From assembly GCA_037176705.1 (NCBI GenBank), contig CM073896.1, positions 26,734,708 to 26,798,707 of the forward strand: a stretch of DNA of 64,000 nt. The letters run 5' to 3'. This DNA is from Molossus alvarezi. Its lineage: Eukaryota; Chordata; Mammalia; Chiroptera; Molossidae. Below the pieces are notes generated by a model. The model saw nothing but the letters and a program-made list of their open reading frames with translations. It did no database searches and was not told the DNA's origin. The translations under genes and the position numbers were made by a program. Positions 23,730-34,795 of the stretch are shown one piece after another (the first letter of the stretch is position 1; each line of letters opens with the position of its first letter).

Positions 23730-24430
23730 TCAAGACTCATCAGGGAAGCAAAACCACTAAGAGTATTATGGAATAAGTGATTTTAGGAATAAGACTTTTG
23801 TGACAGTTATTTTATGTGTCAGCTTGACTGGGCTAATGAATACCCAGATATCCAGGAACATTATTTCTGGGTGTCTGTGAGAGTGTGTCCTGGTGAAATT
23901 AGCATTTGATTCTGTAGCATAAGTAAAGAAGATAGCCTACACCAATGGAGGTGGCCATTATTCGATCTGAACAGAGTGAAAAGGTGGAAGAAGAGTGACT
24001 ATGCTTTCTGCTGACCTAGGACATCCATTTTCTGCTGTTCTCAGACATCATTGCCCCCTGGTTTTCAGACCTTTGAACTCAGACTATATTACACCATTGA
24101 CTTTCCTGATTGTCCAGTTTGCAGATGGCAGATCATGGAAATACTCAGCCTCTATAATCATGTGAGCTGATTTCTATACTTCATATGTATGTACTCCTAC
24201 ATATGTATGTATGTCAGGGTTCTCCAGAGAAACAGAACCAATAGGGTTTGTTTGTTTTTGTGTGTTTGGTTGGTTTATATCACACATCAAGGTTCTCCAG
24301 GAAAACAGAACCAACTAGCTACATATAATACTTGATTATATATTATATAATCATCATACTACATAAAATATGTGATCTATATCCTATTGTATTGGTTCTG
24401 TTTCTCTGAAGAACCCTAATATAATTTACA
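23730..24430. mobile_element. MaLR-like LTR relic with inverted ends
   Basis: The middle (23815-24180) reads like an old MaLR-type LTR in sense: 'acagttattttatgtgtcag', then 'cttgactgggctaatgaata', then 'tcagcctctataatcatgtg'. At both sides are copies of the end motif in opposite orientations: 'ggttctccagagaaacagaa' at 24218, 'ggttctccaggaaaacagaa' at 24290 and 'ttggttctgtttctctgaag' at 24392. The family assignment is from memory and tentative. No retroviral coding region is present. Confidence 0.5.
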
Positions 24431-26067
24431 CATTTATGAGAGAAGCTGAGAAAGTAAGTGGACAAAAGGCCCAGTTCAGAGATCCAATGAAAATGACGAA
24501 ATGACTAACCAGCCTTCCTGAAGCACTGAGGTGGTTGTATAATCAAGGACTGACAGGAAATCTGGAAAGCTATGAATGACCAGGTGTCAGAGTGGGACCA
24601 TAATAAAAGCTAATGGAGAAGACTGTGAAATCCACAGCTTCCTCATCTGGTTTTGGGCCTGGAGTTCCTGTTGGTCAGCAGGGCTGATAGCCAGGAAGAA
24701 GACCCAAGATGGAGAGAGGGAGGAAAGCAGATTCTGCCAGATACTCTGCATTTGTTTCACACAATAAAAGAAAGCACTAGAACCTACTGGTATCTATCAA
24801 CCTGTCTCACACTACATCTACACTCAGTAGTCTTCAGAGAATAATGTCTATTGTTACACTTCAGTCTTCCAAATCTCATGTAAATTTCCCTTTTAGCTAA
24901 CTCTAACTTTGAGCCACAAGAGAAGGGGTTTCTGTGACACTTAGTGACAGCTTACCCAAATTGATCCAGCATAAAACCATACATATATGCTAACCCAACA
25001 GAGAGAAAAAGAAATGATGATGTAGGCAACAGAGAGGAGTAGATTTGTAACAATGACCTTGAGTAGGCCAGAGAGCATCACAGCTAGTATACAACTGGAG
25101 TAATTACATTAGAGCTGAGCAAAGGACTCTGGGTTTATGAAAACTTATTTCCCTGAAATGGCAATCATCTCTGTCGAATGCATTGATAACAAATATTAAA
25201 ATCACCAAGTTAGAAATTTTTTGGTATATATTAGGAGATAATTACCATTTAGCTGAATACAAACCTTCATAGAAGGACAGTCACTAACAGCAAGAAATGT
25301 CTTTGTAAACATTGCTCAATAATTTTATGGTGTATAAAATAAAAATGAAGGTAACAATTTAAAAAAAAAACAGATTTGTTTAATTCTAAAGATTAAATAA
25401 CTTCACACTTGGCCCTGATTTCAATAGCCATCTATAGTCTCTTGAATTCAATCTGCTTCCATTATTTTTCTCTGCTGTATAGATCACTGTTCTGGTGAGT
25501 ATCTGATTACCTATTTGACAACTCCACCCCTAAACTCTTCTTAAAGGCAACTCTGATTCAACCTGGCCAAAACTTAACCCCTGGTTTTATGCATATGATA
25601 CTGCCTCCAATTCTAGTCCTTATCTAATTCTAATAAGTACTTTTTCAAGCCAGAGATACAATAGCACTCCTGCCTTTATCCCCCTTGCTCAAGCCCACAT
25701 TAATTGCCTCGCCCTATTCCTTTTACCTCTTACACATCCCTGGAGTCTGTTCACTTACCTCAGTGAACATCACACTATCATCCTAGTCTATGCAGTTGCA
25801 AACTTTCTCCCAGATTAGTAATGTCTTCATGTCGTTGACCCCTTCATCCTATCCTTCACTTGCCCTAGTCCATTCTCCTCACGACATCTAAGAAATGTGT
25901 TTGGTGGTTACCTCGGTCTTCATGACCAAATCATGCCTTTGTTGATAAATGACATTCTTTGATGGGTTTCTTATTGCTCTCAAAATGATGATCACACTCT
26001 AAAAAAAACTACCCGTCTGTGTGAGATCTAGTTTTCCTATCTCTCCAAACAAAAACAGTGGGAGAAA
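24431..26067. other. Unassigned; possible L2 piece near the right end
   Basis: 25600-25980 is C/T-rich and loosely resembles L2 sense sequence ('cttacacatccctggagtct'). The rest is unassigned and no gene is seen. Confidence 0.3.
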
Positions 26068-26080
26068 GTGAGGTTGCTAT

Positions 26081-26314
26081 ATTTTTGTTTTTGGGGTTTT
26101 TAAAAATATTTTTTTCTTTATTGATTTTAGAGAGAGAGGAAGGAAGAGGGAGAGAGATAGAAACATCGATGACAGAGAACATCGATTGGCTGCTTCCTGC
26201 ATGCCCCCCACTAGGGATTGGGCCCACAACCTGGGCATGTACGCTGACTGGGAATTGACTCAGCAACTACTTGGTGGATGGGTCAACACTCAACCACTGA
26301 GCCACACTGGCTGG
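26081..26314 (-). mobile_element. Second-lineage Ves SINE
   Basis: The complement has head 'cccagccagtgtggctcagt', 'cccacaacctgggcatgt' in its body on +, and a tail with 'aatcaataaag'. A perfect 13-bp target duplication, gtgaggttgctat, is at 26068-26080 and 26315-26327. Confidence 0.94.
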
Positions 26315-26534
26315 GTGAGGTTGCTATGTTTTTAAGTATTTAGTAAAAGATATAACCAATTTGTAAGAATGTATTGTAATGTTAATAATAAACGAAAGCA
26401 TTCTATTTTAATATACATGTGAGATCAGCAATTTAATGCTTGAGAAAACTTCTTCACAGAAATAAAAAATGGTAGATTCCATTGTCTACAGAAGACATTG
26501 TCAGGTGCCTTGAAAAAAGAGAAAATGGGATTCC

Positions 26535-28105
26535 TAAAGAGTTGCAGAGTAGGTGGAAGCTATACTCACCTGCTCTTGGCACCAAACTGGATTTACAAGT
26601 AAATTATAGAGCAAGCAACCTGAATAACCAGCTGAAGGCTAGCTGAACTGAAATATTACAATGGAGGATTTACAGAAGGGACTGGTAAGAAGGGCAGAGA
26701 CACGGAAAGGGCTGGTCCTCACACTCACATGCAGTAGCTGAGAAGCAGGAACAATATCTTGGCTGCAAAATTCCCTACCCCCATGAATGTGGGGTCTCAA
26801 CTCCTTACAGGGATCCCCAATCCAGAGTAACAGAGACAGGAAGAGGAGCCTAGCATCTGGTGGTGAAAATTAGTGAGGATTCACTCTGCCTGGGAGAGAA
26901 GGAAATCTGTTAGAGACCCAGACACCAACTTCTCAGGGTCAAGTACTCCTATTATTATAGCACCAGCCCCAGGAGTGCCCTGTCCAGTCCTCTAACTACT
27001 AGAAACATCATTCTGCCACGCTCAGATCCTGCAGAGGGGTCTGCTGGAGGCACCAAGCAGGGACTTTGGTGCTTTTTCTCTTGGAGAAGCTCTTGGTGGA
27101 AACTCAGACAGTGATTGAACTGTGTAGCATTGGAAAGGGAACCACGCTTCTCCACCTCCAGGGCACACGTACCCACCACACGTACCTGTTGAAGCAGCTG
27201 TGCCGCCCGGCCACTCTGCAGCCCCACCCTGCTGAGTTAGTCACTCAGGGGATCTAGTGGCACACAGAGCTGGACTTTGGGAGCACAGCTCCTAGGGAGG
27301 CTTTTGTCTGGGAATCAGACAGGCAGGTGCTGGGTTGTGTCTACATCGTGAAAGGGCCACTCCAATCTCCCCTGCGAGTTCAGCCCCACTATCCCAGGAA
27401 GGGGAAGAAATGCCCCCTTCCTTCTAAAGGCTTGCCAGCACCACACCCAATGGAAGAATGTTTAGACCTGCCCAGCCAAGAACTGGTAACCACCCCCTGC
27501 TGAGCTCAGTTTGGGGTCAGGGGGAGTGTTGCCCCAAGCTGAATCTGAGTATGTCTCCCTTATAGGCTAGTGTCTGGGACCAGGTCAAAGTGCTTGGACC
27601 CCTCCTGTGGCTCAGCCAGCACCACCCACAATGGAAGATTCTTTTGATCTGTTCTCCTAAGCCCTGGTGGCTCCACCCTACTGAGCTTGCTCCTGCAGAG
27701 GGGATGGCTGCCTGCACCCAACCTGAACTTGCAGCGAGCTCCTTCTGAGGGAGCTAGAGTTGGAGACTCTGCTTTCCCTTCACTGAGCGCCTGACCATGT
27801 GATTCCCAAGTAGGGGTCAAACTAGCCCTGTCCTCCCAATTCCTGGTAGCCCTACTCAACTGAGTTCATGACCTGTGGAAGGGTCTGTGAGCTGTGACCA
27901 GCATGGGCCCACTCTACAGTATTATTTTGGAAGGCTCTGGAGGAAGACCAGGCAACCTCAGGAGGAGGCAGAGTATCTGACAGATGGAGGTGGACCTCAG
28001 GAAGCCTTCGACCACTTACCAATCTGTCCTCCCACTCTAAGATGGGAGAAACTGACCCTTATACAGAGATTGGCCCCTCCATGCATAAGGCTCAGCTCTA
28101 GACAC
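26535..28105 (+). mobile_element. L1 5'UTR fragment without its body
   Basis: This GC-rich block follows a laurasiatherian L1 5'UTR: 'gtaggtggaagctatactca' near the start, then 'aaccagctgaaggctagctg', then 'ttggctgcaaaattcccta', then 'caggaagaggagcctagcat'. From about 27030 onward the same motifs recur in diverged units, with 'gctgagttag', 'gctgagctca', 'actgagcttg' and 'actgagttca' near 27232, 27500, 27679 and 27856. ORF1 does not follow at 28105. Open frames here (81-99 codons) are incidental. Confidence 0.72.
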
Positions 28106-29690
28106 AGCTACAATCAGTGAATACCATGCGATTTCGAGAAAGGTAGCCCAAAGCCAGTTACACACAACATCTGACATTGACCTGTACCTGAGCCCCACGC
28201 ACAGAAAAATAAAATGTAGGCACTGCTTTTTACACTGTTACTTCTTAAATTATTGTATGAATCATAAATTATACCTCCCATCAGTGTTTGATTCCCATTT
28301 TCGTTGCATATAGAAAGTTCCACCTTCCTGATCATTTATCATCAGAATATGAGACAGAGGTACAGTATGCCCCTCCCTGCAATCAGAACACAGAAATAAA
28401 GGTACACGGACATTTTTTTATATTATTTTAGCCTACTCTTTATATACAAAGCCAAAATTCACAACATATTCTATTCATGTTATGGCAACAGGATATGAAA
28501 ATAAAGTTATAATAGGGACTACACAAGATCAACCTTCTTTGAAGCAAAAGACATATCATTGGATAAAATTGACAAGAATGGCAACTCTACTTAGTTCATC
28601 ACAGCCCCCAACCCCCACCCAGTGAAGTCCTACCACAAATATAGTCTTTTTAAATTTATAAAATAGCATGAACTCAGCTGTGCCTGATATTAAAGAAAGC
28701 ACATCTATGTTTTATAATTATTTTATGAGAGAAAAACAGGAGACAGATTTTGTTTCCTTGAACAACTTTTTCCATGAGCAAACTCTAAATCTTCTGAGAT
28801 ACCTGATAATAGAAGGAACAACAAATAGTAAAACCCACATATAGAGAGCACAGTCCAGACGATAGCCTACTAGTTTTCACTAATCACATGTTCCATGAAA
28901 TCTTTTATCAGGGCCACTAACAAGTATGAATGACCAACCTGAGTTTCACCTTCATTGCCTTTTCAAAGTGCTTTTTTTTCCCTCCAGACACTCTAATGAG
29001 CAGTGAAATGGTGCAAAGGTAGACATCAAGAAGTAAGAAGAGAAGAGGTAATGGCCTGTATAACCTGAAAACTATGGAATCAGTTCCTGGGTAATTGAGT
29101 GTTGGTTGGACTTGGCAAAAAGAGAGCCACTGGCTATAATTCATTCAGACTCAAAAGAAAATCTTCTTCCAATTTCAAAGCATAATGAAGACCGGAGTGC
29201 AAAATGCATTGCCAAGTTATGATTATAGCATTCAGTGATCCATCCAAGGACTAATGCTGTCCAATCATTAATATGAGAGAAGAGCACATAATGGGTACAA
29301 AAGAATTGTTCTAAAGGTGGGTCTACATGAGTCAAGCAATTACAACCCAATTTGATGAACTGGCACCAAAAACACTTTTGCTTTTTATTTTAATACTGAT
29401 CAATTCAATTGAGTCTCTCCTATTAAGGCATTATGCTTTGGGGGTACAAAAATGTACTTCTGCCCTTGAGTTTTAAAATATAGTGGAGGTATGACCATGC
29501 ATTTAAATAACTTCAGAAAAAAAAAAAAAAAACACTGTGAAAGTTTAGAAGAGTAAGCAATTAATCCACAAAAACTCCTTGCTATATACTTTGCAGTATT
29601 ATTGCTTGAAGGTGCAAATAGCATAACATAGGCTAAAATCTTGTATAAAGCAGGATAGGACCACAAGAAAAATTATCAATCCATTCTTGT
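28106..29690. other. Unassigned AT-rich sequence
   Basis: No gene or clear repeat is seen. An A-run is present at 29515-29532. Confidence 0.35.
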
Positions 29691-29810
29691 CGGAATAATT
29701 ATAACTGGGAATCTACTATGTGCTGTGCAATCTGCTAGATATGAGAATACAAAAGGAACAATATATTACCCCGATATGAATCCGGTTGTTCAATGAAAAT
29801 CAGAGAAGTA
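29691..29810 (+). repeat. Possible MIR/L2 scrap
   Basis: 'tctactatgtgctgtgcaat' followed by 'gctagatatgagaatacaaa' resembles the MIR/L2 shared core. The match is short. Confidence 0.4.
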
Positions 29811-30109
29811 GATATATGCAGCACTATAGAAATAACAGATTATAATCCTAAAGAAAATATCTCATTATGCTTGTTTCATCTAGTTAAATTTCTATATAGA
29901 TTGACAGAGATATAATTCTCTCTTCTAGAAATTGATAGATGCATAAATTTACAATTCATAAATTTTGCAAGCTAAATGACCCGTGCTGCAAATTCTCAGA
30001 AATAGGCTATTAGTGCCCAGAAACTTCGTGTGTAGTATGCAGGGAAGTGTCCCTGTGGTCAATGGTGCCCAAAGGTGGCTGCAAGTTAGAGCTCTTCAGG
30101 TCACTTTAT
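29811..30109. other. Unassigned sequence
   Basis: No gene or recognised repeat was found. Confidence 0.35.
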
Positions 30110-30119
30110 AGAATTACAG

Positions 30120-30371
30120 CCCTGGCCAGTTTGGCTCAGCAGTTAGAGCGTCAGCCTGCGGTCCAGAGAGACCCTGGTTCGGTTCCCGCTAAGGGCATGA
30201 ACCTCGGTTGCAGTTTGTCCCCGGCCTTGGTTGCTTGTGCGGGTGGCAGCCACTCGATGTGTCTCTTTCGCATCAATGTTTCTCTCTCTCTCTCTTCCTC
30301 TCTCTTCTTCCCACTCTATCTGAAGATAAATGAAAAATATCCTCAGGTGGGGATAAAAAAAAAAAGAAAAA
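30120..30371 (+). mobile_element. Ves-type SINE
   Basis: Head 'ccctggccagtttggctcag', 'ggttcggttcccgctaaggg' and tail 'atatcctcaggtggggat'. The target duplication agaattacag is at 30110-30119 and 30372-30381. The 126-codon frame 30047-30427 runs through the SINE and is not a gene. Confidence 0.94.
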
Positions 30372-30762
30372 AGAATTACAGAGTGCCAGAGTCACTCTGT
30401 GAGCTACTTTGCAAATTTTCAGCCTAGACCATGAGAAGGATCTAGATTTTGGCAGGAGCAAAGAGACTACCGAAAGAAGAACTGGTTGATGTGTTAGAGA
30501 AGGTCAGAAACCACAAGGAAACAAAGGATATCATTGTACATCATCATCTAAATTCACTCACTCTACTCTTTCCCTCCTGCTTCTAGTTTATTTTTTGTGT
30601 CTCTTATATTTATTTGCCTTCTCCTTCTCTGGGAGATCTGAAAACTGTATTTCATCTAGTATTAAAGCAACAAAATGGCAGTCCAGAAGGGCCACAGTTT
30701 AAGTTGTGAAATCATCTTAGGCTTTTGGATCATATCTTAATAAGATCATCAAAAAGATTTCG

Positions 30763-30993
30763 CCCTGGCTGGTTTGGCTCAGCGGTTAGAGTGTCGGCCT
30801 GTGGTCCAGAGAGACCTGGGTTCGGTTCCTGTGAAGGGCACTTACCTCGGTTGCAGTTTGTCCCCGGCCCTGGTTGGGTCATGTGGGTGGCAACCACTCG
30901 ATGTGTCCCTTTCATGTTGATGTTTCTCTCTCCCTCCCTCCTACTCTATCTGAACAAAATATCAAAAAATGTCCTCATGTGAGGATTAAAAAA
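30763..30993 (+). mobile_element. Ves-type SINE
   Basis: Head 'gccctggctggtttggctca' and tail 'tgtcctcatgtgaggat'. The direct repeat aaaaagattt is at 30751-30760 and 30994-31003. Confidence 0.93.
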
Positions 30994-31129
30994 AAAAAGA
31001 TTTAACCATGAAGAGAGTAAATCAGGTTTGTCTTTCAGTAAATTCACTCAGTCTTTCAGGTTGAGAATAAGTTGGAGAGAATCAAGAATAGCCCATGGAA
31101 TAGAACCAGTTAGGAAGCTAATCAAGTAA

Positions 31130-31658
31130 TCCCAGTGAGTGATGATGGAGAGTATGGCTTAGAGTAACGACAGGAAGAAGTAAAAGAAAAAGCGATGAAA
31201 TTGAGCAATGTTAGAGAAATAGCACAGGAGACACTTGGTGATATTTTAGATGTCAGTGTGGTTGGTGGTTTAGACAAAAGCATAAAACAAGGAAAAGGCT
31301 GGAGAAAATATGTTGGATATGTTCACTTTTTTTGTGACCAGGCAGACATCCAAATTAGATATCAAATAAGCAATGTGATGTGAGGTCTAGACTGAAGTTC
31401 AGGAGAGAGAACAAGCTGCAGATATAGGTTTAGAAAATAATAAACCACAAACAATCACTGAAGTCATGGGAATAAACAATATTGCTCAGTTTTAGTTTGT
31501 AAATAAGACTGAAATAAGGTCAACAAAGGAAGAAGATGCTCAAAAGTACCAAAGAGAAGTAGCCAGAGAAAATTTAAGAAAGTGGTTTAGGGGAAGCCAT
31601 GGAAAGTGTATCAAGAAGGACGGAGTGTTCAGTTGTGCCATATACTATTGAAAGTCCA
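31130..31658 (-). mobile_element. L2 relic, antisense, RT region
   Basis: The sequence is the complement of L2 ORF2. 'aggcagacatccaaattaga' lies near 31340. The complement of 31590-31650 matches the L2 reverse-transcriptase stretch that normally encodes an AAFDTVDH-like motif, here degraded. It abuts an L1 at about 31660. Confidence 0.68.
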
Positions 31659-31659
31659 A

Positions 31660-32860
31660 ATGAAAAGTCTAAGGAGTCTCAAGACTGTCCGTTGATTTCT
31701 CAACAGAAACTTGCAGGACAGAAGGAAATGGTGAGAGATATTCACAGTGATGAAAAGCAAGGACTTGCAGCCAAGATTACTCTACCCAGCAAAGCTATTA
31801 TTTAGAATTGAAGGACAGATAAAGAGCTTCTCAGACAAGAAAAAGCTAAAAGAGTTCATCACCACCAAACCAGCATTACAAGAAATGTTAAGAAGAAGAA
31901 AGAAAAAATGATCAAAGGTATGAATGATAAAATGGCAATAACTACATATCTATCCACAATTACTTTAAATGTAAATGAATTAATGCTCCAATCAAAATAT
32001 ATAGGGTGGCTGAATAGATAAGAAAACAAAATCCTTATATATCCTGTTTATAAGAGACTCACTTTAGATCAAAAGACACACACACAGAATAAAGAAAAGT
32101 GATGTAAAAAGATACTTCATGAAAATGGAAACAAACAAACAAGCAAACAAAAAGGTGGGGTAGCAATACTTACACCAGACAAAAAGGCTGTAACAAGAGA
32201 CAAAAAAGGACTTTTTTTTAAATACGCAATTCCACTTTTGCGTATTTATTCGAAGAAACCCAAAACACTATTGCAGCATTAATAGTAACAGCCAAGATAT
32301 GGAAGCAACCTAAGTGTCCGCCAACAGATGAGTGGATAAAGAAGATGTGGTGCATATATACAATGGAATAATGACTCAGCCGTAAAAAGAATAAAATCTT
32401 GCCACCTGCAATAATATGGATAGACCTGAAGGATATTGTACTCAGTGAGATAAGTCAGGCAGAGAAAGAAAAACACCATATTATTTCACTTATATTTGGA
32501 ATCTAAAAAACAAACAAACAGACAAACAGAATAAATAAACAATACAGAAAAAATCTCATAGATACAGAGAACATTTTGATGGTTGCCAGGTGGGAGGGGG
32601 TTTCAGGAAATGGGTAGGAAAGGAGAAGAAATTAGGAAGTACAAATTGATAGTTACAAAATAGTCATGGGGATCTATAGTACAGGGAATACACTCAATAA
32701 TATTATAATAACAATGTATGGTGTCAGATAGGTACTAGGCTTTTGGGGTGATCACTTCTTAAGTTATATAAATGATTAATCACTATATGTACAACTGAAA
32801 CTAGTATAATATTGTATGCCAACTATAATTGAAAAATAAAATAACTATTTTTTTGAAAGA
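31660..32860 (+). mobile_element. L1 with large internal deletion
   Basis: 31660-31885 encodes the degenerate ORF1 C-terminus (the CTD with its 'LPSKAI' and 'KSF' landmarks). The inter-ORF spacer follows, and ORF2 begins at the ATG 31932-31934 (MAITTYLSTITLNVN). After about 280 bases of endonuclease sequence (to about 32212) the element jumps to the ORF2 C-terminal end and 3'UTR (32225-32860, A-rich end). About 3.5 kb of ORF2 is missing. It may be one deleted element or two neighbouring insertions. Confidence 0.75.
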
Positions 32861-33235
32861 CTAAAGGGTCTCTATTTGTTTAGCACAACAATTTTCTTTT
32901 TGGATACCTTGGAATGCATACCTATGCCATCTGTAATCAGAAAACTGGTGTTGATTATTTGTCTTGGGTTTTGTTCTTTTAACTTCCGTAGGTTTTTTGC
33001 ATGCTTCCTCTTCCATAGTAGAGGCTTTAATTTCTACCAGTTTGAAACCAGGTTTTTAGTAATGCCTTATTCCACAGCCAACTTAAAAAGAGAGATCATG
33101 GCCACAGGCACCAAGTAATTATTTCTAAATAAAAAAAAAGGCATTTATCATCAGACATGACAAATCATACTGAAAACCTGATATGAATTTATAACACTAG
33201 TTTATAAACTGTACGAGAATATGAAATAAATGAAT
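32861..33235. other. Unassigned sequence
   Basis: No gene or recognised repeat was found. The 80-codon frame at 32876-33118 has no known relative. Confidence 0.35.
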
Positions 33236-33360
33236 TGAGTTTCAACACCATTATATGTCCCAGCACTAAACAGTATAACTGGCAAAATTTGATGCTCACA
33301 ATATACTTTTGACTGAGTGAATAAATGAATGAATGAATGAGTGGATGAATGAATGATGCA
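33236..33360 (+). repeat. L2 3' end
   Basis: 'tatatgtcccagcactaaac' leads to a tail of 'gaatgaatgaatgag' units (33318-33355), as in the L2 3' terminus. Confidence 0.6.
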
Positions 33361-33930
33361 CCAAAGCCAAGAGCTAGAATTATCTGATATTACCATCACA
33401 TATAGTCTGCAAAATGGAGATGAATTCTGGGGAAAGAATCAATTGGAACACAAAAATAAATAGCAAATAATCTTCTGAGAAAAACTAAAGGAAGTTTTAT
33501 ACTAATTAGCAAAAACAAAAATCCTTTGTCCAACCCTTAGATACATTCATGCATATATAATCCAACAAAAGTATTTAGCTATTAGGATTATTAGAACTAC
33601 AAGAGAGCCAAAAATAACTGAACAAGTAACTAACATGACAACAAACAAAATCAGCACTGAAAGGGCAAAATAGTGCCATGTGGAAACAGCGATTTAAATG
33701 ACTCATTCATGATAATATGTTGTGAGTTAATGGTGGTCCTCAGTAAATTATTTTAAGTTACTTTCTTTAAATCTGGTTTACTAAACACCACACCAAATGT
33801 AATGTTCTCGCTCTCCATTTCCCTGCTACAAAATATTAGAGACGATAACTCTTTTGCTATGATTGCAATAATTGAATTTCCTTAATTTTTGTCCTTATAA
33901 CATATTCAGTTAAAATCTTTGAGTATAACC
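33361..33930. other. Unassigned sequence
   Basis: No gene or recognised repeat was found. Confidence 0.35.
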
Positions 33931-33932
33931 AA

Positions 33933-34318
33933 CCTTCAGTGTCCATGAGGGCTTGTTCCAGGAATCCCCTCCCTATGGGTTCCAAAATCTACATACGTTT
34001 AAGTCTTTTACATAAAATGCCATAGTATTTGAATTTTGAATATTGCCTATGCACAACCTTCCATATACTTAATATCATCTCTAGATTACTTATAATACCT
34101 AATACAATGGGAATGCAATGTAAATATTTGTTATACTGTATTACTTAGGAAATAATGACAAGAAAAGTCTGTATGTGTTCAGTATAGATGGAACCATCAT
34201 AGGCCTAACTACTCAGTACACATCAGCAAAAATGTAACTTTTTCCTTGAATATTTCCAATCCAAGGTTGGTTGTATCCATAGATGGGGACCCCATGGATA
34301 TGGAAGACTGAGTGAGTG
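33933..34318. mobile_element. DNA transposon relic (Tigger-like, non-autonomous)
   Basis: The left part reads 'aaccttcagtgtccatgagg' and 'gggttccaaaatc'. The right part reads 'ccaaggttggttgtatccat' then 'ccccatggatatggaagact'. The inner sequence is 'tctctagattacttataata', then 'aggaaataatgacaagaaaa', then 'gtgttcagtatagatgg'. I recall this layout from short mammal-wide DNA transposons with a 'gttggttgaatccgcgg'-type end. The exact family is uncertain and no transposase is present. Confidence 0.6.
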
Positions 34319-34659
34319 TATATGCAAAACTGATTTCTTCTATTAGCTAAATGAACCATGAACATTTTCAGTGATTTTAATAATATTTTATTTACAAAGT
34401 ATTACATTTTTGGCAATGAAAAGTAAAAGCTTAATGTGCTTGGAGTGTGAAAAACAAAAAAATCTTATCTAGAGTTTTAAATTAATGACAAGAAGAAACC
34501 ACTACTCTACATTTTTTGGTACATTAGCATTGCTGTATCTACTAAAAACTGAGAACTCATTCACGTCTATTCTTAAAAAGCAGCCAGGCTATAAAGCAGA
34601 AAGGTTTAGTAACACCAAGGAGAATGTGGTGTTAAAGGTATTCTGAAACCATCATTTTA

Positions 34660-34795
34660 CATTCCAGCAGTGAGTACAGTCTCAACCCCTGGTTTCATAG
34701 GTAAGAAAATGGAGACACTGGGAGATGAAGTGACTTGCCCAGGATCACCCAATAATTAAGAAACAGAGTTCCGGTTTTAAGAAGTCTAATTGAAA
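34660..34795 (+). repeat. MIR
   Basis: 'ataggtaagaaaatggagac', then 'agtgacttgcccaggatcac', then 'cagagttccggttttaag' is the MIR core in sense. Confidence 0.7.

Noticed and set aside
30047..30427. 126-codon frame as a gene
   Set aside because: Most of it is translation through a Ves SINE.
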